Assembly (NCBI GenBank): GCA_963832725.1
Contig: CAWHVG010000003.1
Coordinates: forward strand, 1,550,001-1,614,000
Source of the DNA: JAEZBP01 sp963832725
GTDB taxonomy: Bacteria > Myxococcota_A > Polyangia > Polyangiales > Sandaracinaceae
DNA length: 64,000 nt
Reading direction: 5' to 3'
Translations under genes and position numbers: made by a program
The notes under the pieces: generated by a model
Told to the model about the DNA's origin: nothing
The model's input: only the letters and a program-made list of their open reading frames with translations
Databases searched by the model: none
In this document: positions 35,440-43,467 of the stretch, piece after piece
Layout of the letters: each line of letters begins with the position of its first letter
How positions within the stretch are numbered: position 1 is the stretch's first letter

Positions 35440-35605
35440 CTAGTCACCCGTCTCAGCGATTCGTGGCAACCCCCCACCGGCCCTCGACGCGCGACTCAGC
35501 GTCACTCCTCCTCGAAATATTTTTGGTATTCCTCGTCGTCGTTCCTTGATTCGCACGCCGATGGCTCGCCGGGATTTACCACTCACTGCTGTTCCGGGTG
35601 ACTAG
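35440..35605. mobile_element. 166-bp AT-rich segment bounded by 11-bp inverted repeats, possible MITE-like element
   Basis: CTAGTCACCCG (35440-35450) and its exact complement CGGGTGACTAG (35595-35605) bound a segment whose inner part (about 35510-35585, with AAATATTTTTGG) is strikingly AT-rich for this genome. CTAG is a rare tetranucleotide in most bacteria, and it forms both tips. No target-site duplication is evident. On the minus strand a 26-codon frame (GTG at 35582 to TGA at 35502) would end NDDEEYQKYFEEE. It could be a small mobile remnant or simply a foreign scrap. A long-range 11-bp inverted repeat can arise by chance, so confidence is low. Confidence 0.3.
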
Positions 35606-35616
35606 ATGCGCCGGTG

Positions 35617-35859
35617 ATGGAGCAGACCCACGACGAATTGGCCGCCGCGCCGCCCGACGCGGGCGGTCATCAGGGTGTGTTCACGCGCCCCGGGGACGTC
35701 TTGCAGCGCACCGAAGGGCACGCGAGGCCGCAGCCCGAGCTGGATCGCGACCCCGCGGCGCCGCGCGGGCGAGGCAGCACCGCCGCGGTGTGGACGTGGG
35801 GCATCGCGTTCGTGCTCGTAGTGCTCTTCTTCCTATTCTACGCCGTCGGACGCCTCTGA
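35617..35859 (+). CDS. Small tail-anchored membrane protein
   Basis: An 80-aa protein of unknown family. The first 55 residues are hydrophilic (MEQTHDELAAAPPDAGGHQG, PGDVLQRTEGHARPQPEL). A single helix, WTWGIAFVLVVLFFLFYAVG, ends two residues before the stop. That is a tail-anchor layout with the N-terminus in the cytoplasm. The start is ATG 35617 or the adjoining GTG 35614; no strong ribosome-binding site is seen. It converges on the helicase gene. Confidence 0.6.
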   Translation: MEQTHDELAAAPPDAGGHQGVFTRPGDVLQRTEGHARPQPELDRDPAAPRGRGSTAAVWTWGIAFVLVVLFFLFYAVGRL

Positions 35860-35878
35860 TCGGGCTTCGCGCCGACCC

Positions 35879-38146
35879 TCAGACCCGCCGCCAACCGCCC
35901 TCGCCCTGGCGATAGCCGAGCGCGGCGAGCACGCGCGACCGCTCCGCCGACGGCACCCCCAACCAGCGGGGGACCTCGCGGGGCATCGAGAAAGGCGAGG
36001 CCAGCTCGGCCAAGCGCGCCAACACCCGCTCGACGATGTCCGCTCGCAGCGCCCGCGGCCCGAGCGGCACCCAGCCGGCCGCCAGGTAAGCGTCGTTCGG
36101 GACCTCGCGCGCGCGGCGAATGGACACGCCACCATTCTTCGGCGGACGCGGCGCATCCATCCCGCGGTGCAACCGAACGAGCAGCGCGCGAACCCTCAGC
36201 GCGGCCGGCGCGAGCAGCTCCCGCACGAACACGGTTCGCCGGCCGAGCTCGACCCCGCGCTCCCGAAGCTCGGCGAGATCCTCCTCGTCGGCGGCCTCGA
36301 CCTGCGCCCGCGTCTCCCGCGCGTCGACCGTCCCGAGCCCGCGCTCGAGCTGGTAGAGCACGCCGCGCACGAACGGGCGCTCGGCGGGCGCGACGATGGG
36401 CGCCAAGAGCTCCGCCACCACGTCCTTCGCATACGCAGCCAAGCGACGCTGCACTCTCGAGCGTGCGCCGCGACCAGTCGCCGGATCGAGCTCCACCCGC
36501 ACCAGCGGCGCGCCGAGCTCGCGGCCTGGCATCAGCCGCCCCACGACCTCGCCCGCGTGTCGCATCACGCCTTCCTCGTCGAGGGCGAACGCGTCGTGCG
36601 GCGCCTCCACGACGCTGTCCACCTCGCGCTCTCGATCGCGCGCGTCCGCCTGCCGCGCCTCGTCGAGCAAACCGCCGAGCTGCGCGAAGGGCCCGTCGCG
36701 GGGCACTTGCAGGCGCCGCTCCAACACCACGCTGGTCCGTCCCTGCTCCACGAAGCGCTCGACCAAGCGCTCGTGCAACGCGTCGCCGATACGATCCTCC
36801 ACTTCGCGCGTGCGCACCTGAAGGCCCGGATCGGTCCAGCCCGCCCGATGGCTCACGTACGTCCACACGCGGATCGCGGAGAGGCGCGCGGTCAGCGCGT
36901 CGATCTCTCCGTCCACCCGATCGAGCCGGTGCACGTGCGCGTCCACCCAGTCGTCGTCGAGCCTCCCCCGTGAGAGGAGCGCGACGGCGATCTCCTCGAG
37001 CAGCGAGACGTGCCTGAGCAAGAGGAGCTTACGGTAGTCGGGGATCTGACAGACCTCCCACACCAGCCGCACGTCCTCTTCGCCCGCCGTCCGCTCCCGG
37101 ATCGAGGGTCGCTCGGCCAGCCCGCGCAGCGCGTCGAAGTCGTCCGCTTGCTCGACGCGCGAAAAACGCGTGCTCGGCGGCAGCGCGGCGAGCGAGCCGA
37201 GCAGGCCGTCGAGCGAGCCGAAGTCGAGCTCCCCGCTCCGCCAGACCAGCCGCTCGACCGGCCGAAAGCGATGCTCCTCGACCCGTCGCCACAGCCGCTC
37301 CGAGAAAGGCGGCAGCGGGTTGAGCGTGCCGAAGGTCCCGTCGCGCTGATGGCGGCCCGCCCGGCCGGCGATCTGCCCGACCTCCGCCGCCGAAAGCGGC
37401 CGGTGCTCGCGCCCGTCGAACTTCTGCACCGACGCGAACGCGACGTGGTCGACGTCGAGGTTGAGCCCCATGCCGATGGCGTCGGTGGCCACGACGTATT
37501 GCACCTCGCGCGCCTCGTAGAGGGCGACCTGCGCGTTTCGTGTACGCGGCGAGAGCGCGCCGAGGACGACCGCGGCGCCGCCCCGCCGGTGACGGAGGCG
37601 CGCCGCGAGCTCGTAGACCTCCGCCGCGCTGAACGCGACCAGGGCGCTCCGCGGCGGCAGCCCGCCCAGGCCGCTCTTTCCGGCGTGGCGGAGCGTGCTC
37701 AGGCGCGGGCGCCGCTCCAACCGGGCGCCGGGGACGAGCTCGCGCAGGATCGGCGCCATCGTGTCCGCGCCGAGCAGCCATGTCTCGAGCCGGCCGCGGG
37801 CGTGCAGCAAGCGATCGGTGAAGACGTGCCCGCGCTCGCGATGGGCGGCGAGCTGGATCTCGTCGATGGCCAGAAAGTCGACGGGCCGCTCGAGCGGCAT
37901 GGCCTCCACCGTGCAAACCCAGTAGCGCGGCGCGCGCGGGACGCGCTTCTCCTCGCCGGTCACCAGCGCGACCTGCCCCTCGCCGATGCGCGCGCTGATC
38001 CAATCGTAGACCTCGCGGGCCAGGAGCCTGAGCGGCAGCCCGATCATCCCCGAGGCGTGCTCGAGCATGCGCTCGACGGCGCGGTGCGTCTTGCCCGTGT
38101 TGGTGGGGCCGAGCGCGAGGGTCAGCGTTCGGTCGGCCTCGTCCAT
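35879..38146 (-). CDS. SUV3-type DExH RNA helicase
   Basis: A 755-aa superfamily 2 helicase. LALGPTNTGKTHRAVERML is Walker A, FLAIDEIQLAAHRERGH the DEIQ Walker B, and WLLGADTMAPIL follows. VVATDAIGMGLNLDVDHVAF and AAEVGQIAGRAGRHQRDG are motifs V and VI, all in the SUV3 family form. C-terminal domains of Suv3 follow. The mitochondrial relative works with a 3'-5' exonuclease in RNA turnover; bacterial copies occur in Alphaproteobacteria and Myxococcota. The cytoplasmic role here is probably RNA unwinding. No partner RNase is adjacent. Confidence 0.92.
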   Translation of the reverse strand: MDEADRTLTLALGPTNTGKTHRAVERMLEHASGMIGLPLRLLAREVYDWISARIGEGQVALVTGEEKRVPRAPRYWVCTVEAMPLERPVDFLAIDEIQLAAHRERGHVFTDRLLHARGRLETWLLGADTMAPILRELVPGARLERRPRLSTLRHAGKSGLGGLPPRSALVAFSAAEVYELAARLRHRRGGAAVVLGALSPRTRNAQVALYEAREVQYVVATDAIGMGLNLDVDHVAFASVQKFDGREHRPLSAAEVGQIAGRAGRHQRDGTFGTLNPLPPFSERLWRRVEEHRFRPVERLVWRSGELDFGSLDGLLGSLAALPPSTRFSRVEQADDFDALRGLAERPSIRERTAGEEDVRLVWEVCQIPDYRKLLLLRHVSLLEEIAVALLSRGRLDDDWVDAHVHRLDRVDGEIDALTARLSAIRVWTYVSHRAGWTDPGLQVRTREVEDRIGDALHERLVERFVEQGRTSVVLERRLQVPRDGPFAQLGGLLDEARQADARDREREVDSVVEAPHDAFALDEEGVMRHAGEVVGRLMPGRELGAPLVRVELDPATGRGARSRVQRRLAAYAKDVVAELLAPIVAPAERPFVRGVLYQLERGLGTVDARETRAQVEAADEEDLAELRERGVELGRRTVFVRELLAPAALRVRALLVRLHRGMDAPRPPKNGGVSIRRAREVPNDAYLAAGWVPLGPRALRADIVERVLARLAELASPFSMPREVPRWLGVPSAERSRVLAALGYRQGEGGWRRV

Positions 38147-38188
38147 GTCGCCGGTACCCTACGACGCGGAGCCGCCCGTGCCAGCGCG

Positions 38189-38665
38189 TCAGCTGGGCGC
38201 GCGCTGGATCGGCGCGGCCTTCGCGTCGACCGCCCGCACGTACTCCGCCGGCGCCAGGACGAGCTGCGCGCCGCGAACCCCGGCCGACACGGCGATGCGA
38301 TCGAACGCGGTCATGCTCGCGTCGACGACGACCGGAAAGCGCTTCTTCGCGCCGAGCGCCGTCACGCCACCGCGCACGTAACCGGTCAGCGGCTGCACCT
38401 CCTTCAGCGGCACCAGCGCGACCTTCCGATCGCCCGTGACCCGCGCCAGCGCCTTGAGATCCAGCTCGGCGTCGGCGGCGACCACGGCCATGCACACGCC
38501 CTCCGCGTCGCCGCGGGCCAGGAGCGTCTTGAACACCTGCGCCGGCGGAAGCCCCACCTTCGCGGCCACCGTCGGAGCCGAGAGATCGTCGAGGTCGACC
38601 TCGTACTCGCGTACCTCGTAGGCGATCTTCATGCGGTCCAAGAGCCGCGCCGCGTTCGTCTTCAT
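38189..38665 (-). CDS. ybaK: Cys-tRNA(Pro) deacylase YbaK-like
   Basis: A 158-aa trans-editing protein that hydrolyses Cys-tRNA(Pro). KTNAARLLDRMKIAYEVREY is the family start. VAAKVGLPPAQVFKTLLARG includes the conserved Lys, then MAVVAADAELDLKALA, EVQPLTGYVRGGVTALGAKK (GG-G-G motif) and VSAGVRGAQLVLAPAEY. Length and order fit YbaK/EbsC. It lies 42 nt from the helicase gene on the same strand and faces an MFS gene start 52 nt away. Confidence 0.92.
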   Translation of the reverse strand: MKTNAARLLDRMKIAYEVREYEVDLDDLSAPTVAAKVGLPPAQVFKTLLARGDAEGVCMAVVAADAELDLKALARVTGDRKVALVPLKEVQPLTGYVRGGVTALGAKKRFPVVVDASMTAFDRIAVSAGVRGAQLVLAPAEYVRAVDAKAAPIQRAPS

Positions 38666-38716
38666 GGCCGCCGCCTCTTGCGCGAGGCGTGCGAGTGCGG
38701 CAGACACCCGATTCTC

Positions 38717-39934
38717 ATGCGCCCGATGGTCCTGCTGTTCGTCGCGCTCTTCAACAGCATCCTCGGGCTGTCCGTCCTCTTCCCCATCCTCGGCCCGCTC
38801 GGCCGCGAGATCGGGCTCACGGACGTGCAGGTCGGGTCGCTGTCCACCGCCTACGCTGCGATGCAGCTCCTGACGAGCACCTTTTGGGGCCGTCAGAGCG
38901 ATGCGCGGGGGCGAAAGCCGATCCTCTTGATGGGGATCATCGGCTTCGCGGTCGGGTTCTTCGCCTTCGGCGCGGTGGCCCAGCTGGGGATGAGCGGCGT
39001 GCTCACGGGGACGCCGCTCTTCGTGTTGCTGATCGTGACCCGCATCGTGGGCGGCACGTTCTCGTCGGCCACCCTCCCCACCGGCCAGGCGTACGCGGCC
39101 GACATCTCGGACCGGAACGACCGCACGTCGGCCATGGCCGTCATCGGCATGGCCTTCGGCCTCGGCGTCATCGTCGGCCCCGGGATCGGTTTCGGCCTCG
39201 CGAAGCTCTTCGGCAACCTGCTCGCGCCGGTCTTCTTCAGCGCGTCGGTGGCGGTGGTGAACGCCATCTTCGTGGCCATCCGCTTGCCGGAGCCCGAGCG
39301 CCACACCCGCGGTGCCCGGCCGGCGCCGAGAGGCTCGATGGTGCGCCGCACCTGGCCGCTGCTCGCCATCGGATTCAGCGCCACCCTGGCCTCGGTCGCC
39401 ATGGAGCAGACCGTTGCGTTCTACTTCCAGGACCGGCTGCACCTGCGCGGGGAAGGCATCGAGACCGCGACGCTCGTCGGCTCCGCGCTGATGATCTACG
39501 GCGTGGTCGCGGTCCTCTCGCAGGGCTTCATCGTCCGTCGCTTCAAGCTGCCACCGCGCACGCTGTTGCGGGCCGGGCTGCCTTTCGCGATCGGCGGCTT
39601 CGTCCTCTTCGTCTTCGCGCGCGTCTACGCGACGCTGACGAGCGCACTGGTGCTGCAGGGCTTCGGGCAAGGGCTGGTGCTGCCGGGCGTCACCGCCGCG
39701 CTCTCGCTCTCGGTCGGCGAAGAGGAGCAGGGCTCCGTGGCCGGCCTCAACAGCGCCTCGCAGGGGCTCGGCCGAACCATCGGCCCGGTCCTCGGCACCA
39801 GCCTCTACTCGGTCCGGCACGAGCTGCCCTACGCCTTCAGCGCCACGCTGCTGACCATCGTGCTGCTGATCGTGCTGGCCCGCCCGAGGCTCGCTGCCTC
39901 CACACACGAGCCGGCGCCGGCCGCCGGCGAGTGA
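38717..39934 (+). CDS. MFS transporter, 12-TM drug/sugar efflux type
   Basis: A 405-aa inner-membrane carrier. TM1 is LLFVALFNSILGLSVLFPIL. The MFS signature FWGRQSDARGRKPILLMG between TM2 and TM3 is clear. A second-half motif is SQGFIVRRFKLPPRTLL. The pattern is closest to TetA-like/multidrug or DHA1 proteins. The start ATG 38717 gives an N-terminus with only four residues before TM1. No substrate can be named. It is alone, divergent from ybaK. Confidence 0.88.
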   Translation: MRPMVLLFVALFNSILGLSVLFPILGPLGREIGLTDVQVGSLSTAYAAMQLLTSTFWGRQSDARGRKPILLMGIIGFAVGFFAFGAVAQLGMSGVLTGTPLFVLLIVTRIVGGTFSSATLPTGQAYAADISDRNDRTSAMAVIGMAFGLGVIVGPGIGFGLAKLFGNLLAPVFFSASVAVVNAIFVAIRLPEPERHTRGARPAPRGSMVRRTWPLLAIGFSATLASVAMEQTVAFYFQDRLHLRGEGIETATLVGSALMIYGVVAVLSQGFIVRRFKLPPRTLLRAGLPFAIGGFVLFVFARVYATLTSALVLQGFGQGLVLPGVTAALSLSVGEEEQGSVAGLNSASQGLGRTIGPVLGTSLYSVRHELPYAFSATLLTIVLLIVLARPRLAASTHEPAPAAGE

Positions 39935-40033
39935 ACGAGCGGCGCGCGCGCCACGCCACGCGGCGGGCTGCCCGAGGCACTATCCCTTGCTCTGATGCGA
40001 GCGCGTCTAAGCTTTCGCGGTGGAGGTGCAGAG

Positions 40034-40615
40034 ATGCACAACCCGCTGAAAACGCTGACGATTTTGTGCACGATCGCCGCACTGTGCGGCTGCGACTCAA
40101 ACAACGGTTCGGCCGACGGAGGTGATCCGCCCGCCGACGGGAGCGCAGCCGGCGACGGCAGCCTCCCCGCCGCGGATGGGGCGCTGACCGCCCACTGCGA
40201 CGGAACCGCAGACGGCTACTGCCCGTGCAGTGTCTTCGAGCACGGCGGGTCGCGCTACCTCGTCTGCCCGGACACCACCACCTGGCAGGAAGCGCACGAC
40301 GACTGCGTCCGCTTCGGCTACGAGCTCGCGAAGATCGAGGACGCCGCGGAGCAGGAGTACCTCTGGACCGTCGCGGTCGGCGGCGGTGGGGACTACTGGA
40401 TCGGCCTCAACGATCGCGCGAGCGAGGGCAACTTCGTCTGGACCGACGGAACGCCGCTCGGCAGCTACGCCGACTGGGGCCCCGCCGAGCCCGACAACGG
40501 AAACGGGGACGGCGCGGAGAACTGCGTCGAGATCCAGGAGGTCGCGGAGGGCGGCTGGAACGACCTGGACTGCGCCACCGACTTCCTCGACTACATCTGC
40601 GAGGGTCCGGCCTGA
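40034..40615 (+). CDS. C-type lectin-domain lipoprotein
   Basis: A 193-aa lipoprotein. The lipobox ends AALCGC near residue 19, followed by an Asp/Gly/Ala-rich linker (SADGGDPPADGSAAGDG). The rest is a C-type lectin domain: YLVCPDTTTWQEAHDDCVRF, YWIGLNDRASEGNFVWTDG, WGPAEPDNGNGDGAENCVEI and GGWNDLDC. EPDN and WND are the calcium and sugar-binding motifs; EPD instead of EPN or QPD makes sugar preference uncertain. Four Cys fit two disulfides. GGAGG lies upstream of ATG 40034. It is likely displayed on the cell surface. Confidence 0.88.
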   Translation: MHNPLKTLTILCTIAALCGCDSNNGSADGGDPPADGSAAGDGSLPAADGALTAHCDGTADGYCPCSVFEHGGSRYLVCPDTTTWQEAHDDCVRFGYELAKIEDAAEQEYLWTVAVGGGGDYWIGLNDRASEGNFVWTDGTPLGSYADWGPAEPDNGNGDGAENCVEIQEVAEGGWNDLDCATDFLDYICEGPA

Positions 40616-40866
40616 CGCGGGCGGCGCGGGAACGGGGCGGCACCGCTCGCTCCGGCCCCGCGACGATCTCGGCCTGCGACAATCGCGACCCTGCGTCGGA
40701 GCGAGCCCTTTCCTCGCGCCGCCGAGCGGAGCGACCGCGCCGGAGTTTGGCGCGCTCTCCCCGAGCGGAGCGGACCTCGACGTGCCGCGCGCGGATTCTC
40801 GCCTGCGCCCCACCGCTCCCGCCCGATGCCACGAGGCGCTTGCGAGGTCGGCCTCGCAGGCGGATC

Positions 40867-42699
40867 ATGTCCTCGGTGTCCCTCCCCGCCCACGCGCCCG
40901 GTGACGCCGACGACGACCCGGGAGGCCTCGTCGGCCGCGTGCTCGACGGCCGCTATCGCGTCATCGGCTTGCTCGGTGTCGGTGGAATCGGCCGTGTGTA
41001 TCGCGCCGAGCACTTGGTCCTGAAGCGGCCGGTCGCGATCAAGGTGCTCCTCGAGCACTACGCCTGCGTGCCCGACCTCCAGCGCCGCTTCGAGCGGGAA
41101 GCGATGGCGCTGGCGACGCTCTCGCATCCGAACATCGTCACCATCACCGACTTCGTCGCCAACCGCGACGTGACCTTCCTGGTCATGGAGCTGCTCGAGG
41201 GCGAAGATCTCGACGCGCTGCTCGCGCGCGGACCGATGGCGCCGCACGACGCGCTCTCGGTGATGGAGCAAATCCTGAGCAGCCTCGCGTACGCGCACCA
41301 GCGGGACGTGATCCATCGGGATCTGAAGCCGCAGAACGTGCTGGTGCGACGTCTTCCGGGCGATCGCTTGCACGCCGAGATCCTGGACTTCGGTCTCGCG
41401 AAGTTCATGGACGGCTCGGGCCCGAGCGCGAACCTGACCAAGACCGGCCTCATCGTCGGCACGCCGGCCTACATGGCGCCGGAGCAAGCGAGCGGCGCCC
41501 GCGCCGACCAGCGCGCGGACGTCTACGCCGCCGGGCTGATGCTCTACGAGATGCTCGCCGGCTCGCATCCTTTCGCGGGCTTCGAAGGTGCCGAACTGCT
41601 CCGCCAGCACCTGCTCAAGCCGCCGGATCCCATCGCCGAGCGATGTCCGGAGGCCCGCGTGGCCCCCGAGCTGGAAGCGTTCTTCGCGCGCGCGCTCGCG
41701 AAGGACGGCGCCGATCGCTTCGCCGACGGGGAGACGATGCTCGAGGCCTTCCTGGCGCTTCCGCCCGACTGCTTCGTGCCGGGCGACGCACCCCCGACGC
41801 GCGAGCGCGAGATCGCCCACGCCAACACCCGCCTCGCGGTGCCGGCGGCGCCGACGGTCGCGGGGCGACCGAACCGACGCAGCTCCCGACGGCTCCCTGC
41901 CCTGGCGGTGGCGGGGACGCTCCTCGTGGCCGCCGGCGTGGCCGCGTGGGCGCTCTGGCCTCCGTCGGACGCACCGACGCGCGGGCCGGATGCGCCCATC
42001 GCCGGTCCGGCGACGTCGAGCGTGGACGAGCCTGCGGAGGCGGAGCCGAGCGAGGCGACCGAGACCCCGCCCAGCGCGGCGTCGGGATCGATCACCGAGG
42101 CTTCGAGCGAGGACACGAACCCGAGCGCGGACGAGGATCCCGACGCCGACGACCCCAGCCTGGACGACTCCAGCCTGGACGACTCCAGCCTGGACGAGCC
42201 CGCAGACGCGCCCGCGGAGGACGACCCGGAGGACGGCGACGAGCCTGAGCCGCCCGCGAACCGCCCCGCCGCGCGAAATCCATGGGCGGGCCGCGAGCCC
42301 GCGCCGCTCTCGACCGTCCAGCGGCGCCTCGGGCGCGGCCAGACCATCACCAAGCGGCACATCCGTCAGGTCGTGAGCTACCGGCGGCACCACCCGAACG
42401 ATATCCGGTCCGTCCTCCTCCTGGCTCGGATGTACGCGACCCGCGGCTGGCTGAGCAGCGCGCTCGCGCAGTACCGCCGGGCCTACCGCCGCTCCCCGAG
42501 CTGCCGCGGCGACAGCCACATGATGCGCGACCTGATCCGCATCGCCGGTACGGACAGCCTTCACGACGAGGCCACCGCCGCCCTTCAGGAGATCTACGGC
42601 GACGAGGCCAGCGCGGCCGTCCGCCGGGCCATCGCCCGCGAGCATGACGACGAGACGAAGGCACGCCTGCGGGATACGCTCGGCCGTCTGGGCAGCTGA
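40867..42699 (+). CDS. Transmembrane Ser/Thr protein kinase
   Basis: A 610-aa Hanks-type kinase. Residues about 28-290: LLGVGGIGRVYRAEH (Gly loop), PVAIKVLLE (Lys), VIHRDLKPQNVLV (catalytic loop), EILDFGLAKF and GTPAYMAPEQASG. One TM helix near residue 340 (ALAVAGTLLVAAGVAAWALW) separates it from a periplasmic part. That part holds a long acidic linker with LDDSS repeats, then a helical TPR-like C-terminus from about residue 480 (VLLLARMYATRGWLSSALAQ). This layout is standard in Myxococcota. GDAPPTRE (residues about 310-317) separates kinase and TM. Stand-alone gene. Confidence 0.93.
   Translation: MSSVSLPAHAPGDADDDPGGLVGRVLDGRYRVIGLLGVGGIGRVYRAEHLVLKRPVAIKVLLEHYACVPDLQRRFEREAMALATLSHPNIVTITDFVANRDVTFLVMELLEGEDLDALLARGPMAPHDALSVMEQILSSLAYAHQRDVIHRDLKPQNVLVRRLPGDRLHAEILDFGLAKFMDGSGPSANLTKTGLIVGTPAYMAPEQASGARADQRADVYAAGLMLYEMLAGSHPFAGFEGAELLRQHLLKPPDPIAERCPEARVAPELEAFFARALAKDGADRFADGETMLEAFLALPPDCFVPGDAPPTREREIAHANTRLAVPAAPTVAGRPNRRSSRRLPALAVAGTLLVAAGVAAWALWPPSDAPTRGPDAPIAGPATSSVDEPAEAEPSEATETPPSAASGSITEASSEDTNPSADEDPDADDPSLDDSSLDDSSLDEPADAPAEDDPEDGDEPEPPANRPAARNPWAGREPAPLSTVQRRLGRGQTITKRHIRQVVSYRRHHPNDIRSVLLLARMYATRGWLSSALAQYRRAYRRSPSCRGDSHMMRDLIRIAGTDSLHDEATAALQEIYGDEASAAVRRAIAREHDDETKARLRDTLGRLGS
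42154..42198 (+). repeat. 15-bp tandem repeat in the kinase linker
   Basis: Three adjacent 15-bp units based on TCCAGCCTGGACGAC encode SLDDS-type pentapeptides. Only the first base of unit 1 and the last base of unit 3 differ. Confidence 0.85.
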
Positions 42700-42900
42700 A
42701 AGTCGGCCGACGGGCCTCCGTCGCCCCAAGGCCGGGCGCCACCATCCGCGGCATCGCCGCTCGCCGCCGTGCACCCGCCGCGACTCCTCACCGCGCATTG
42801 CACCTGGTGACCGTCTCGATTGCGGGCTTCGGTCCGGCTCGTTTCGACAGCCCGCTCGCCTCGCCGTCGCCTCGCGTGTCGAAGACGGCGAACGGGGACG

Positions 42901-43275
42901 TCAAACGCGACGGGCCAGTCGGGCTTCGATCTCCGCAGCGAGCTCGCTGTCACCGGCGTGCTGAGCCATGCGCAACGCCTTCCTCCAGCGCTCCTCGGCT
43001 CCGAACGCGTCGTCTCGCACCAGGCGAAGGTCGGCGTGTGCCAGGAGGAGCGACGCCCCGACCCGGACCGAGCTCGGATCACCGAGCATCCGAATGAGCG
43101 TCTCGGCGGTCAGGACATCCGCCATCGCGGGCTGCATGCCGAGCAACGATTGGTAGGCGTCGGCCAGCTCCCGTTCCAGGTCTTGGTGGACCGACCCCGC
43201 CGCCCGCGCCCCGATGGACGCGATCAGCTCGGCGAGCTTTCGGACCTGCCGCAACACGTAGTCGTCGACCAGCAT
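42901..43275 (-). CDS. DUF6483-like helical protein
   Basis: A 124-aa cytoplasmic protein. It begins MLVDDYVLRQVRKLAELIAS, a start shared by DUF6483-like proteins of unknown function. It continues as helices with TPR-like spacing (LADAYQSLLGMQPAMADVLT, LLAHADLRLVRDDAFGAEER, AQHAGDSELAAEIEARLARR). The ATG at 43275 gives the natural N-terminus. It is divergent from the porin, and the two share a 192-bp promoter region. Confidence 0.65.
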   Translation of the reverse strand: MLVDDYVLRQVRKLAELIASIGARAAGSVHQDLERELADAYQSLLGMQPAMADVLTAETLIRMLGDPSSVRVGASLLLAHADLRLVRDDAFGAEERWRKALRMAQHAGDSELAAEIEARLARRV

Positions 43276-43341
43276 CGCGCGACTACTTAGCGCGGGCGCC
43301 ACTCCATTGCCTGGCCAAAACTCATGAAGATCAAAACAAAC

Positions 43342-43382
43342 ACGGAACCCGCATCGACCCCGTTCCGTCGTGGTCGATGCGG
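43342..43382 (+). promoter_or_regulatory. Interleaved inverted repeats in the porin leader, possible pseudoknot or switch
   Basis: Arms in order: ACGGAAC (43342-43348), CCGCATCGACC (43349-43359), GTTCCGT (43362-43368), GGTCGATGCGG (43372-43382). The first pairs with the third (7 bp) and the second with the fourth (11 bp), both perfectly. In RNA the two stems are either mutually exclusive hairpins or an H-type pseudoknot. With no base between the first two arms, the full pseudoknot would need some fraying. The element is 86-126 nt before the chosen porin start. In DNA it could instead be two overlapping operators. Confidence 0.45.
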
Positions 43383-43467
43383 TGCGCAAGGACGCGCTGC
43401 GAGCGTCCTCCGAACGCACGCGACCGGTGACCTTGCGCCCGCACCAACCAACCTCTTCCCCCAACCG

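Noticed and set aside
40616..40866. Possible small gene upstream of the kinase
   Set aside because: The region holds only GC-rich shadows and two copies of GAGCGGAGCG; no start with a ribosome-binding site and no motif.
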